From the NCBI RefSeq assembly GCF_002109495.1, contig NZ_LVJN01000015.1, positions 594,790-658,789 on the forward strand: DNA of 64,000 nucleotides, read 5' to 3'. The notes under the pieces are model-generated. The model was not told where the DNA came from, made no database searches, and saw nothing but the letters and a program-made list of their open reading frames with translations. Positions 53,254-62,185 of the stretch are shown here, in pieces. This DNA comes from Magnetofaba australis IT-1. GTDB lineage: Bacteria; Pseudomonadota; Magnetococcia; Magnetococcales; Magnetococcaceae. Made by a program: the position numbers and the translations under genes. Each line of letters opens with the position of its first letter. Position 1 is the stretch's first letter.

Positions 53254-54432
53254 TTAGAACGAGAAGCCCGTCATGGAGTTGAACCGATTGCCATGAATCG
53301 CCGCTTGCGCCGCCTGCGCATTGAGGTAGGCGGGCAGACTGCTGCTCATGTTTTGCGTGATGGTGTCGCGAGTGGTCTGGGGCACGTACATCGCTTGCGA
53401 CAGCGCCAGTGAGAGCGAGGGGTCCAGTGGTTGCAGCGCGCCGGGCGTGTTCATTGCGGGCAGCATGGTGAAGGGCGCGTCATTGCCGAAGTTTTGCAAC
53501 ATGTACTGAGTCGCCGCCAGTTTTTGTCCCGCCTCGCCTGCGCCTGCTCGGACATATAACGGGTTGTCTTTCACCAGATTCAGGAAGACGGTGTTGAGCA
53601 CGCTGCCCAAGTCCTCCTGAGCGGTGGGATAAGCGGGCTGCACATTGGGGTTGAGGAATGGATTGATGGGACGGATCAAATTGGGCAACGCGCCGCCGCC
53701 GGTTCCCAAGTCAAACCCGCTGGGCGCAGCGCTGAATTGCGAGAAGTAGGCGGCGGGGTTGTTGCTGACGTAAGCGTTGTGAACCTGTTGCGGATTGACC
53801 AAGGCGCCGAAGTTGGGATTGGTGTAGCTGAGGTTTGCCAGCCACTGGGCGTTCTCTGGCGTGGTGGTGTAGGGGTTGGCGCCAAGGCCCAGGTTCAGCA
53901 CGTCTCGATAAGGGCTGCCAAACGCCGTCGTCGGCGCGCTGCCCAGAGTGTTGTAGGGGATGCCCAGCATCATGGCCAGTTTGTTCTGGGATTTTGTTGT
54001 GGCGGCGGATTGTGCGTCGCCAATCCCCCCCAAGAGAGGGGAGCCCACCGTGGCGCCCATGCCAGAGAATAGGCCGGAGTTGGTGCGCAGGAGATCGGTC
54101 TCGGCAGTGCTGAATACGCCGTTTGTCGCCCCTGAGTTGACGGTGTTGACCAAGTTGGCAAGCGTATCAAAAAGGCCGCCGCCGCCGCCAACGCCATTGG
54201 CTCCGCCATCGCCGCTAATGGTGTTGTTCCCACCAATGCCGGTGAGGCTGGAGAGTGGACCGCCCAAGGCGCCGGACAGCATGGGGCGCGCGGTTGGCGC
54301 CGGGCCGATCAGAGCCTCCTGAAGCGCCGCCTGAATAGGGGAGGAGACTTGGCTGAAGGCTTGCGCCTGGGACCAGCCTGCAGGAGGAGAAAATGCGCCG
54401 GTAAGCGACGAATTGACAAGACTATTGAGCAT
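53254..54432 (-). CDS. Phage-like structural protein, low complexity
   Basis: 392 residues rich in Gly, Ala, Asn, Ser and Pro, with few charges. A glycine run (residues ~78-86) follows the N-terminal third. I see no catalytic motif. Composition and position next to the ejection-type and tail-type genes suggest a virion component, perhaps a tail or internal protein (inference). No signal peptide. A ribosome site AAAGGAG precedes the ATG on the minus strand. Confidence 0.5.
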   Translation of the reverse strand: MLNSLVNSSLTGAFSPPAGWSQAQAFSQVSSPIQAALQEALIGPAPTARPMLSGALGGPLSSLTGIGGNNTISGDGGANGVGGGGGLFDTLANLVNTVNSGATNGVFSTAETDLLRTNSGLFSGMGATVGSPLLGGIGDAQSAATTKSQNKLAMMLGIPYNTLGSAPTTAFGSPYRDVLNLGLGANPYTTTPENAQWLANLSYTNPNFGALVNPQQVHNAYVSNNPAAYFSQFSAAPSGFDLGTGGGALPNLIRPINPFLNPNVQPAYPTAQEDLGSVLNTVFLNLVKDNPLYVRAGAGEAGQKLAATQYMLQNFGNDAPFTMLPAMNTPGALQPLDPSLSLALSQAMYVPQTTRDTITQNMSSSLPAYLNAQAAQAAIHGNRFNSMTGFSF

Positions 54433-54546
54433 GATGCGCTCCTTTGAGAAGAAGGGTGCGCCCTGATTTCAGTGACGCACTCCTTCTAAGATCTTTACGG
54501 GGACACGTTGGATAGCGAGAGGCGATGAAGAGTTTATTGCTCGTTG

Positions 54547-55791
54547 TTAAAATCCGAGTAAATCGCCTACGCTGCTGAAGATATTACCAAACCCTCCTGA
54601 ACTTTCCTGTTGCGCAACAGGGGTTTGGATGCCTGCGTTTTGCACCATGGCTTGGTAGTACTGCGCCAAATTTGGCGCCATGGGGTTGAACACCGAGGAT
54701 TGATACTGCAGACCAGGACCAAAAGCGGAGGTGTTGATCTGCTGGCCGTTGATCAGGCCGAACAGTTCGGAGTAGAGCTGCTGGCGCAACTTTAAGCGGT
54801 TGTCCAGATCAGCTTGCTGAGTCTGGTTCTGGAAGTTGGCGGTTTGCATGGATTGGTTGAACAGGCGATCCAGGTCGGCGCTCTTTTGGGTGAAATACTG
54901 GTTTTGCGCCAAGCGGGATTGATCGAAAGCCTGCGCCTGCGCCTGGTTGGCGAATTGACCCGCTCCCAGTCGTTCGCTGAAGATGTTATTGCGGGCGTTT
55001 ATCGCTTGGTTGAACAGACGGGATTGTTCATTGCCGCCCATGGCGATGGCGTCCTGCCGCGCTGTGGCCAGGGCGTCGTCATAGCGGCGTTGGAAGCGAT
55101 TCATCTCACTGGCGTAGGCTTGGCTGCCGATGGTGATGCCCTGTTCGTTTAACTGGCTGGCCAGCGTATTGCGCTCTTCTGCAAACCGGCTATCCAGTCG
55201 GCTGCGTTGGCGGTCATACAAGGCGTCTTCCACGCGCTGGCGCTCCGCTCCAAAGTCGTTCAGACCAGGTAGATTCGGCGCGTCGCTTAAGTTGAGGGAT
55301 TTCTGAATTTGTCCCATGTCCAGGCCTGGCAAGCTATCCATCACCGAGGTCACGGGTTGCAGCTTGTCCGCCTTCCAGGTCGTGGGAAGCTGATTGGGGT
55401 CCTGGTACCAGGAGGGAGAGCGGAACAGCAGATTCATCGCCTTGTTGTTGGCGGTCATGCCCATCAGTTTCTGCGTGGCTTGCAGGTTCTTGATGGCGTC
55501 ATCCTGATCCTTGGGCAGATCGATGACGTGCTTCCACCCGGCATATTGGCCATTGGCGCCGGGGACGCCCTCAAACCAGGATTGCCCCCATGGACTGTCC
55601 ATGGCCACGGCGCCATATTTCCAGGCGTCGGTCATGGCGGTTTTGTTGAGATTGATTTGATCTTGAGCAATGGCAAGCGGATCTGGAAAGTCGATGCCGC
55701 TATGCACTTTTGTTGGCGAGGAGTCTGAACCGCCGAATATATTGGAAACGCTGTCGACAACAGAACCGATGGTATCGAAAAAACCACCCAT
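54547..55791 (-). CDS. Podophage-type internal virion/ejection-like protein
   Basis: 414 residues. The N-terminus MGGFFDTIGSVVDSVSNIFG is amphipathic. The central region YDRQRSRLDSRFAEERNTLA, then NEQGITIGSQAYASEMNRFQ is a block I associate with proteins near the tail-tube genes of short-tailed phages and prophages. The rest is Gln/Asn/Ala-rich coiled coil. Such proteins may be ejected with DNA. It ends in GGFGNIFSSVGDLLGF, echoing the N-terminal amphipathic motif. Assignment rests on pattern memory and context. Confidence 0.6.
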   Translation of the reverse strand: MGGFFDTIGSVVDSVSNIFGGSDSSPTKVHSGIDFPDPLAIAQDQINLNKTAMTDAWKYGAVAMDSPWGQSWFEGVPGANGQYAGWKHVIDLPKDQDDAIKNLQATQKLMGMTANNKAMNLLFRSPSWYQDPNQLPTTWKADKLQPVTSVMDSLPGLDMGQIQKSLNLSDAPNLPGLNDFGAERQRVEDALYDRQRSRLDSRFAEERNTLASQLNEQGITIGSQAYASEMNRFQRRYDDALATARQDAIAMGGNEQSRLFNQAINARNNIFSERLGAGQFANQAQAQAFDQSRLAQNQYFTQKSADLDRLFNQSMQTANFQNQTQQADLDNRLKLRQQLYSELFGLINGQQINTSAFGPGLQYQSSVFNPMAPNLAQYYQAMVQNAGIQTPVAQQESSGGFGNIFSSVGDLLGF

Positions 55792-55806
55792 TGATTTTCT
55801 CCTTGT

Positions 55807-57153
55807 TTACAGCCCAAAGCCGGGTTGATGCATCAGGTCGAAGCCGATGATGCGCACCGGTTGAGCGCGAGTGGATGTTTTGATGCGGATGGAAAAGGTT
55901 TCGCCGAGGCCCTGAATCACGTGCCAGTCGGTGAACGCTGTGATGGCGTTGGCCCAGGCCTCTTCATCCCAGATCGCCAGATTCCAGAGGGCGCCAACGA
56001 CTTCGCCATAGTTGGGCTCAAAGCCGATTTCCGCATTGGAGAAGTCGGTATCGAAGCCCAGGGTGTAGGTGATGGGGCTCTCCGCCGCCAGAATGGGGCG
56101 CAGCATTAAAAAGCGTTTGATGCCGCGCTCGCCGATGGGTTGAAAGCTGGTGCGGCATTCAGCTTCAATATTGGAGTCATCGTCCAAATACCCCTCGTCG
56201 GCCTGATAGATCCCCCCGGCGCCATCGCCAAAGTAGAGCCCTTCGTCAGAGACGGCCCAACACAGCGCGGGCATGCCCACAAAGCGGCACCAGGCTCCGG
56301 AAGCCAGAGAGAGAACATGCTGTTCATACTGATTGCGCATGGAGGGCGCATTGATGATGAGCAGACCGTCACGCGGGTAGAGCACCGCCTGCCAGCCGAA
56401 GCTGTAGAGATTATCGCGCGCGTTCTCCATGACGGCGCTGCGGATGATGTCCGAGGGTGACGTCGAGCCGCCGCTGGAGCGCGCCTCTGAAAGCGCCGCC
56501 GAGAGGCTGACGTAGCCATCTTCGGTCAGCACGATCAGATCCGGGCCGGTTTTGACCAGACAGCGCCGTCCCAAGGGTCGGCCAATGCGATACACTCCCA
56601 CCAGCGACCAAGTGGAGGCGCTGGCGGGGTCGGAGCCGGAGTAGACCAGCACGTCGCCGCCGGACATGACAAACACCGCCAGATCATCCGGACCGCTGCC
56701 GCCATCACGGCTCCAACTGCCCATGGCCATCAGCTCGCCGCCGGAGGTCGCCAGCGGAGAGAGATCAAAACTGTTCAGCGTGCCGGAGATGGAGCCGGGT
56801 CCGGCGTACCAAAAGCGCCCGCTGTCATCCTCGATAAAATAGAGCCGCGCCTGATGCAGGGTCACGCTGGCCAGGGTGGTGGCGTCCAGGCCGGTGCCGC
56901 TGAATCCGGCGTCGCTCCAGGTTGAGCCGTCATAGACGGCAGGGGCGTCGGCGCCGTTGACGGCGAACAGGCGATCCTTGAACTGCGCGGTTTGAAAACG
57001 GCTGTTGAGATAGCCGCTGGCGATGGGGGCGGAGAGCGTTCCTGCGCTGGTAACGTCATAGATATTGCCGTTGGAGGCCGCCAGCAGGGCGCGGGTGTTA
57101 TCTGCGGCCACGTGGGGCATGAGCGTTTCCACCGCATCGGGCAGTCCGGTCAC
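55807..57153 (-). CDS. Phage tail-tube/stabilisation-like protein, main part
   Basis: 448 residues of beta-propeller-like repeats (RALLAASNGNIYDVT; DRLFAVNGADAPAVYDGSTW; GLYFGDGAGGIYQADEGY), the type found in podophage stabilisation or tubular proteins. GTG 57153 overlaps the stop of the 64-residue frame upstream (GTGA). In related phages the two parts are one protein joining at G-F-x-x-H-x-T-G-L; here the join would read RRGFVS(H)VTGLPDAVETLM after restoring one base. So this is either the downstream half of a broken gene or a coupled second ORF. Confidence 0.6.
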   Translation of the reverse strand: MTGLPDAVETLMPHVAADNTRALLAASNGNIYDVTSAGTLSAPIASGYLNSRFQTAQFKDRLFAVNGADAPAVYDGSTWSDAGFSGTGLDATTLASVTLHQARLYFIEDDSGRFWYAGPGSISGTLNSFDLSPLATSGGELMAMGSWSRDGGSGPDDLAVFVMSGGDVLVYSGSDPASASTWSLVGVYRIGRPLGRRCLVKTGPDLIVLTEDGYVSLSAALSEARSSGGSTSPSDIIRSAVMENARDNLYSFGWQAVLYPRDGLLIINAPSMRNQYEQHVLSLASGAWCRFVGMPALCWAVSDEGLYFGDGAGGIYQADEGYLDDDSNIEAECRTSFQPIGERGIKRFLMLRPILAAESPITYTLGFDTDFSNAEIGFEPNYGEVVGALWNLAIWDEEAWANAITAFTDWHVIQGLGETFSIRIKTSTRAQPVRIIGFDLMHQPGFGL

Positions 57154-57344
57154 ATGCTGACAAAGCCTCGGCGCAACTCCAGGCGACCAGGACGGGGGAT
57201 AAAGTTGATCAATTCAATGGCGTGTTCGGGAGACATGGCGATGATGGAGTCGCGCGCATTCCAACCCTTAATGGGGGCGGGAATACTGGCGAACTGCGCC
57301 ACCCCGCCGGCCTCCTGGGAGGTCCGGGGACGAAACATGGGCAT
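57150..57344 (-). CDS. N-terminal fragment of the phage tail-like protein
   Basis: 64 residues: FASIPAPIKGWNARDSIIAM, then ELINFIPRPGRLELRRGFVS. This is the conserved start of the stabilisation-type protein whose remainder lies in the next frame. It ends at ATGTGA. Insertion of one C before ATG (giving CAT GTG ACC) fuses it to 55807-57153. It supports a single-base deletion, or a sequencing error, at about 57154. Confidence 0.65.
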   Translation of the reverse strand: MPMFRPRTSQEAGGVAQFASIPAPIKGWNARDSIIAMSPEHAIELINFIPRPGRLELRRGFVSM

Positions 57345-57456
57345 TCCTCAACAGTTGCTGGAACTCAATCCAGGGGGATGAAACAGATGAAAAGGGCTGT
57401 CATCGCGCGGCGGAATGCGCGTGGGGAACTCAGCCGCAGTTTGAGCGCATGTGGGA

Positions 57457-58008
57457 TCAATACTCACGATAACGATTGGCGAAACGCGGGCGCTTTCTGC
57501 GTGGGGTTATGGCGGGATCCATTTCCGCCACTTGGCAGTCATCGGAAGCGTACTCATCCTGCCCAGGATGCGGGGCGTCAATGGCAATGATCACCCGCTC
57601 TTCCGGTCCGGGCTCCCGAAATTGGCGCTCTTCACGCATCTCCTCATCGGCGCGCTCAGCTGCGCGCTCAGCCAGATGTAGCGCCTCGAAAGGTTCATAG
57701 CCGGGGTAGGGTTCGGCGTAGAGAATTTCATGGGCCATCTGCGCCAGAAATCGGCGGCTGCGGGGACGGATGTCCGGTTCGCCGTTTTCGTGTTCGCCAG
57801 CGACGCGGGAGGGGTCTTCCTGCAGCAGGTCATAGACCGCCTGCATGGTATAGTCGCGCCCCCTTTTCGGACGACGACCGGCTTGAAGATCGACCTCTTT
57901 CAAGTAGGCGGCGTAGACGCGGCGGTCGTGATCCCAGATCGCCTGACGCTTATCGTGGTGGAAGTCCGGGCCATAAACTTCGGCCTGGTGGTTGTCGGTA
58001 TCAAACAT
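57457..58008 (-). CDS. Hypothetical phage-associated protein
   Basis: 183 residues, highly charged, mostly helical. It opens MFDTDNHQAEVYGPDFHHDK and contains RRPKRGRDYTMQAVYDLLQE; the end is Arg-rich. Start 58008 has AGGAG about 6 bp upstream; the longer frame to 58050 has none. Strand and position link it to the phage-like genes below. No known domain was recognised. Confidence 0.55.
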   Translation of the reverse strand: MFDTDNHQAEVYGPDFHHDKRQAIWDHDRRVYAAYLKEVDLQAGRRPKRGRDYTMQAVYDLLQEDPSRVAGEHENGEPDIRPRSRRFLAQMAHEILYAEPYPGYEPFEALHLAERAAERADEEMREERQFREPGPEERVIIAIDAPHPGQDEYASDDCQVAEMDPAITPRRKRPRFANRYREY

Positions 58009-58048
58009 GGAACTCTCCTGATGGGGATGAAATCGCCTGAAAGGCGGC

Positions 58049-58084
58049 AAAAAAAAGCGCGCCCCGTAAGCAACGGGGCGCGCT
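58049..58084 (-). terminator. Strong terminator upstream of the phage-like genes
   Basis: AGCGCGCCCCG pairs with CGGGGCGCGCT around TTGCTTA, followed on the minus strand by a run of eight T. It lies 41 bp before the start of the 57457-58008 gene, so it ends transcripts coming from the right and isolates the phage-like genes. Confidence 0.82.
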
Positions 58085-58164
58085 GTATAAAGCGATTAAG
58101 AATTATTGGCGCTTAGGCGCCAATGATATAATCAGTCGAATTCAAAATTGGACATTGACGATTT

Positions 58165-58270
58165 TGGCGATGAAAGATATCGAGGGGGTTGCCCTCGAGC
58201 TCCCAACGACCAAACCTTGGGGCTCTGCCCCAAACCCCGCTGGGGTCGCGGACTCCAGACCCCGGAAAAT
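58165..58270 (-). repeat. Modular hairpin repeat R7
   Basis: On the minus strand: TCCGGGGTCTGGAGTCCGCG, then CCCCAGCGGGG, TTGGGGCagaGCCCCAA, and GAGCTCGAGGGC-aac-CCCCTCGATATCTTTC. The last module is that of R3/R4 with one mispair. It lies between the phage-like block and the DUF2459 gene. Confidence 0.75.
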
Positions 58271-58351
58271 CGGGCCAATAAATGTCCTGATTTTCCACAT
58301 TTTCGTTTCGCGCGAAGTGTCCAGTTTTGGTTTCGATTTACCATAGTGAGG

Positions 58352-59026
58352 TTAGGGGCGCAGTTGAATCGGCTGTGGTAGGGCGTCCACCTGCTCCAGG
58401 ACGCTTTCCGAAGTGGCGCCCCAGTAGTCATGGATCGGCAGTTGCGCCGCTTTGAGCGCTTGCTGTGTCCAGGTGTTGCAGGTGCGAAAGAAGGTGTAGG
58501 AGCCGTGAGCGCGATAGAATCGCGCATAGCCGTAGAGCCCTGGCCCCAGATAGCGCAGCTCGCCTGCCTCATCTTTGTCAAACATGCCGTCAATAAACGC
58601 CAACAGGGCGTCAAACCCCGCTTTGCTCAACGGAACTCGGCGCACGTCGCTGGCGGAGAAGGCGCGCTGCGGCGGGGCGTTGATCCCCACCAGATGCAGC
58701 ACGCTGGGGGTGGGCAGGAAGATCGCCCGCGCCGCCAACCCCACGGTGATGTCATTATTGGGCGCGCGGTAGAAGCCCTCGTCGCCCCAGCCGATCTCCA
58801 GATAGCGGAAATTAGCGAAATCCTGTGCGGCGGCCAGTTGATCGTGACCAACCCGCGCCAGATCCACCACCACGCCGGTGTGCCAGCCGTGCCCCACCAC
58901 CGTGACCGCTTCACTGTGCGGCGCTTCTGGGGATAAGTTCCTATCCGGGTTCGTCTGAAGTCCGGCGCAACCCGGGAGGGCTACAGACAGGAGCATAAGA
59001 AGGATTGTTGTGAGTCGATTGGTCAT
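58352..59026 (-). CDS. DUF2459 (TIGR02117) lipoprotein
   Basis: 224 residues. The lipobox ALPGC puts the lipidated cysteine at about residue 20. The family blocks VVGHGWHTGVVVDLARV, YLEIGWGDEGFYR and FRTCNTWTQQALKAA are present. The C-N-T-W and G-H-x-W-H-T-G motifs resemble a Cys/His catalytic pair of NlpC/P60-like amidase folds, but activity is unproven. The start at 59026 is chosen because the signal peptide begins there. It is monocistronic. Confidence 0.85.
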   Translation of the reverse strand: MTNRLTTILLMLLSVALPGCAGLQTNPDRNLSPEAPHSEAVTVVGHGWHTGVVVDLARVGHDQLAAAQDFANFRYLEIGWGDEGFYRAPNNDITVGLAARAIFLPTPSVLHLVGINAPPQRAFSASDVRRVPLSKAGFDALLAFIDGMFDKDEAGELRYLGPGLYGYARFYRAHGSYTFFRTCNTWTQQALKAAQLPIHDYWGATSESVLEQVDALPQPIQLRP

Positions 59027-59460
59027 GGATAACTCATTTGGAGGCTTGCATTTTTCGCGACGTTGACTCTGTGATGTCAGGCGTCGGAGAGTTGCGTAAT
59101 TCTGTCGCAATAATGGTCGAGTGGTCCACAATTCAAATCAAGATGTTCTCTTGGCGGATGATGTGAAAATTGTTCTGTACGGGAGCGGTAGTGGCATTAA
59201 CTTTTTTCTTGCCAGAATGGGTTGCCGTGATAGGTTTTAAGCGTGGCTGCCCTGACTAGGAAATAATCGCTGTTGCCGACTCGCACCTTGCCCTGGTAGC
59301 AAGACCGGGAATGAGGGGGTGGCGTCTCTCCAGGTCAGCCATTTAACTTTTCTTGCTGATGGGCTGGCGAAAAAATGTCTGCTATGTAGCATCAAAAAAC
59401 TGCTCAATGTATTCTGTTTTCAGTCGTTGTTAAGGGCACAGGTGGTATGGATTTACAACT
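59027..59460. other. AT-richer intergenic stretch without a recognisable gene
   Basis: 434 bp between divergent genes. I see no ORF with family likeness, RNA gene or strong hairpin. Composition becomes AT-rich toward 59460, which marks the left edge of the accessory patch. Confidence 0.5.
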
Positions 59461-60159
59461 ATGATTTATGACCGTGTGTGGCTATGCATATCACTATCCG
59501 TATTTATTCTGTTAAGTTTACTAGGCGCTTCTTATGCTCAAGGGTTTCTGTCAGAGGATCTCTTTGATTATATTAAAGCTGGTGATTTGGATAAATTATC
59601 AAAATGTTTGGAGGAAGATAAGAGCGCTATTGGTGGGGTCAACAAGTTCAACTTATCTCTGATGGATATCGCAGCTTCAGAAGGTCAAATAGAAATTGTT
59701 CAGTATTTATTAGAAAATGGAGCAGAGCCGAACCGTCGCACCAGAAAAGGCGCCACGCCACTGCTTGTCGCATCATCCAGAGCGAATACAGACGTTATGG
59801 AAACCTTGTTGCAATATGGCGCAAGGGTCGATATGGCAATGCCAATTTTAGAAGAGTGGGATGAGGGCGTTGATGGGTTTTATCCCATCCATATGGCGGC
59901 ATCCTCAAAAAAAATGGCTCAAAGCGCTCAGGCGATCCAGATTTTGGTTGATGCAGGAGCGGATATCAATCAGGAACGTGTCAAGTTTCATGGAACGCCA
60001 CTTACCATTGCTATCGATATAGGCAACATCCATGCTGTGAGAAAATTATGGGCGTTGGCGAAAATCCAGAACAAAAAGTTGCGTGCTGGAGGGACGCTGA
60101 AATTCTCAAAACGTGGTGAAAATCCTGAAATGGCGATTTTGGGTAGTGGCTCCGTTTAG
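59461..60159 (+). pseudogene. Exported ankyrin-repeat protein, 3' end displaced by IS1-family insertion
   Basis: 232 residues as read. The signal peptide (SVFILLSLLGASYAQ) is followed by about four ankyrin repeats (SLMDIAASEGQIEIVQYLLE, TPLLVASSRANTDVMETLLQ, PIHMAASSKK, TPLTIAIDIGNIHAVRKLWA). Codon 227 (60139-60141) is followed directly by IS DNA, which supplies the last residues GSGSV and a stop. Removing the IS and one 8-bp duplicate restores a frame from 60996 through 61049 that adds LKEIFGQGWEQAIKEKP. The protein may still fold because the repeats are intact. Exported ankyrin proteins include immunity or envelope-stress proteins; the role here is unknown. AT-rich. Confidence 0.8.
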
Positions 60160-60223
60160 CTGATTTTGTATAAAACTTGCATGGATTTGGCCATCGTTCT
60201 CACATGGATAGTGGAGAAAACAG

Positions 60224-60526
60224 ATGGCCATGATTACCGTGCATTGCCCAGAATGTGGAAGCCAAAACGTTGTAAAGAATGGCAAACAGTCCAATGGGAA
60301 GCCGCGCTTCCGCTGCGACAATCCAGACTGTAAACGCCGCTATTTCCAAACGACCTACACCCACAAAGGGCGTCAACCAGAGGTAAAACGTCAAATCCTT
60401 GAGATGACTCTTAACGGCGCTGGGATTCGTGACACCTCTCGCGTCCTGGGTGTCGGGCGCAACACCATCACCCGAGAGATAAAAAAACACCGGAATCTCA
60501 CAGGTGAATCTTCCACTTCTGGCTGA
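60224..60526 (+). CDS. insA: IS1-family InsA
   Basis: 100 residues. An N-terminal four-cysteine zinc ribbon (HCPECGSQNVVKNGKQ ... CDNPDCKRRY) precedes a helix-turn-helix (RQILEMTLNGAGIRDTSRVL). It binds the IS ends. An A7 run (60481-60487) lies at codons for Ile-Lys-Lys shortly before the overlap with insB. Confidence 0.92.
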   Translation: MAMITVHCPECGSQNVVKNGKQSNGKPRFRCDNPDCKRRYFQTTYTHKGRQPEVKRQILEMTLNGAGIRDTSRVLGVGRNTITREIKKHRNLTGESSTSG

Positions 60527-60962
60527 ACTGGCTTCCGATACGCCGGTCGACGTGGTTCGGGTTGATCAAGCAGAAGCTGATGAAATGTGGTCCTATGTCG
60601 GCAGCAAGGCCAACCCTCGATGGATTTGGCATGCCATCGAACGCCAGTCAGGCCGCGTCCTGGCATATGTCTTCGGAACTCGGAAAGATGCTGTGCTCAA
60701 AGAGCTGCGTAAACTGCTGGAGCCTTTTGGCATCGCCAACCTGTTTACCGATGATTGGGGCGCTTACCATCGCGTCCCATTGGCCCCAAATCATTTCGTG
60801 GGCAAGCGCAACACTCAGCGTATTGAGCGCAAGCATCTGACTTGGCGCACTCGCATCAAGCGACTGGCCAGAAAGACCATCTGCTTCTCCAAATGCGAGG
60901 TGATGCACGACACGGTCATTGGCCTGTTTATCAACCGCTACGAGTTTGGTCTGGAAATATAG
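60504..60962 (+). CDS. insB: IS1-family InsB (transposase catalytic part)
   Basis: 152 residues from GTG 60504, with the DDE-type core: QAEADEMWSYVGSK, LFTDDWGAYHRV and RIERKHLTWRTRIKRLARKT. The frame is +1 relative to insA (not -1 as in classical IS1). Reading one A fewer in the A7 run joins the two frames through IKNTGISQVNLPLL, so the full transposase would need slippage there. Confidence 0.92.
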   Translation: MNLPLLAELASDTPVDVVRVDQAEADEMWSYVGSKANPRWIWHAIERQSGRVLAYVFGTRKDAVLKELRKLLEPFGIANLFTDDWGAYHRVPLAPNHFVGKRNTQRIERKHLTWRTRIKRLARKTICFSKCEVMHDTVIGLFINRYEFGLEI

Positions 60963-61119
60963 TGATCAGCTAAACGGAGCCACTACCCGATTTTGTTAAA
61001 GGAAATATTTGGCCAAGGGTGGGAGCAGGCTATCAAAGAAAAACCTTAAAGGGTTGCGTTTTCAATGGTGTGATCTTTGTGATTTCTAATAGATGAAATT
61101 GGTCTGAGGAGTTAAGGTG

Positions 61120-61575
61120 ATGTCAAGAATTTCATATTTTCTTATTATTTCCTATGTTTGTTTTATTGTTTTGTTCGGTTATTCAGTGATTAATGCTTCT
61201 GATTTATTTGTGTTTTTCACAATGCTTGTTTTGGTTTTTCTTTCTAATGTTGTGGTTGATGGGTGGAATAAGACTGTCTTGGTATTTTCTTTGCTGTTTC
61301 ATTGTTTTAATGAAAAAGAGTCTGTGCTGTCTTGTGACCTTATCCATCTGAAAGGGGTGTTGAGTAGATCGATTCATTTTGTTTATGTATACGGCGGAAT
61401 GTATTCCTTGATCAGTCTAGATCAATATATGACTAGCATTGGTGATTCGCCACATGATTTCTCAGTGCTAGCATATTCTGTGTTTGATATTTGGGTCGCT
61501 GTGTTCATATCTGAGATAATTCTCCGCCCGGTTTTATTTAGAGTGCGGAGAATAGAGGAGCGTGAAAATGAATAA
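61120..61575 (+). CDS. Small AT-rich membrane protein
   Basis: 151 residues with about three to four hydrophobic helices (ISYFLIISYVCFIVLFGYSV, FVFFTMLVLVFLSNVVV, then FDIWVAVFISEIILRPVLF) and a basic/acidic end (RVRRIEERENE). ATG 61120 follows AAGG. Codon use is AT-rich, unlike the core genome. It lies between the two IS1 copies. Unrecognised. Confidence 0.6.
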   Translation: MSRISYFLIISYVCFIVLFGYSVINASDLFVFFTMLVLVFLSNVVVDGWNKTVLVFSLLFHCFNEKESVLSCDLIHLKGVLSRSIHFVYVYGGMYSLISLDQYMTSIGDSPHDFSVLAYSVFDIWVAVFISEIILRPVLFRVRRIEERENE

Positions 61576-61726
61576 ATCACGCTCCTCTTTTATTCTTAAT
61601 TTCCTGTAAGCTGTTCCCAAACATTTTGGAACCGTTTTTGTACATTCATTGGCTCGCTACCCTCACCACTCTTTTTGTCGCCTTTGCTCTTATCAGTGTT
61701 TGGTAGTGGCTCCGTTTAGCTGATCA

Positions 61727-62185
61727 CTATATTTCCAGACCAAACTCGTAGCGGTTGATAAACAGGCCAATGACCGTGTCGTGCATCACCTCGCATTTGG
61801 AGAAGCAGATGGTCTTTCTGGCCAGTCGCTTGATGCGAGTGCGCCAAGTCAGATGCTTGCGCTCAATACGCTGAGTGTTGCGCTTGCCCACGAAATGATT
61901 TGGGGCCAATGGGACGCGATGGTAAGCGCCCCAATCATCGGTAAACAGGTTGGCGATGCCAAAAGGCTCCAGCAGTTTACGCAGCTCTTTGAGCACAGCA
62001 TCTTTCCGAGTTCCGAAGACATATGCCAGGACGCGGCCTGACTGGCGTTCGATGGCATGCCAAATCCATCGAGGGTTGGCCTTGCTGCCGACATAGGACC
62101 ACATTTCATCAGCTTCTGCTTGATCAACCCGAACCACGTCGACCGGCGTATCGGAAGCCAGTTCAGCCAGAAGTGGAAGATTCAC
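61727..62185 (-). CDS. insB: IS1-family InsB, copy 2
   Basis: Protein identical to the copy at 60504-60962, with the same DEMWSYVG and RIERKHLTWRTRIK core. Identity of both copies points to recent transposition. Confidence 0.92.
   Translation of the reverse strand: MNLPLLAELASDTPVDVVRVDQAEADEMWSYVGSKANPRWIWHAIERQSGRVLAYVFGTRKDAVLKELRKLLEPFGIANLFTDDWGAYHRVPLAPNHFVGKRNTQRIERKHLTWRTRIKRLARKTICFSKCEVMHDTVIGLFINRYEFGLEI

Larger units (their letters stand above)
60142..60987 (+). mobile_element. IS1-family insertion sequence, copy 1
   Basis: 846 bp with terminal inverted repeats beginning GGTAGTGGCTCCGTTTAGCT and ending in the complement. It is flanked by the 8-bp direct repeat CGATTTTG (60134-60141 and 60988-60995), the usual IS1 duplication size. 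It carries insA and insB. Copy 2 at 61702-62547 has the same length, identical proteins and opposite orientation. Confidence 0.95.
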
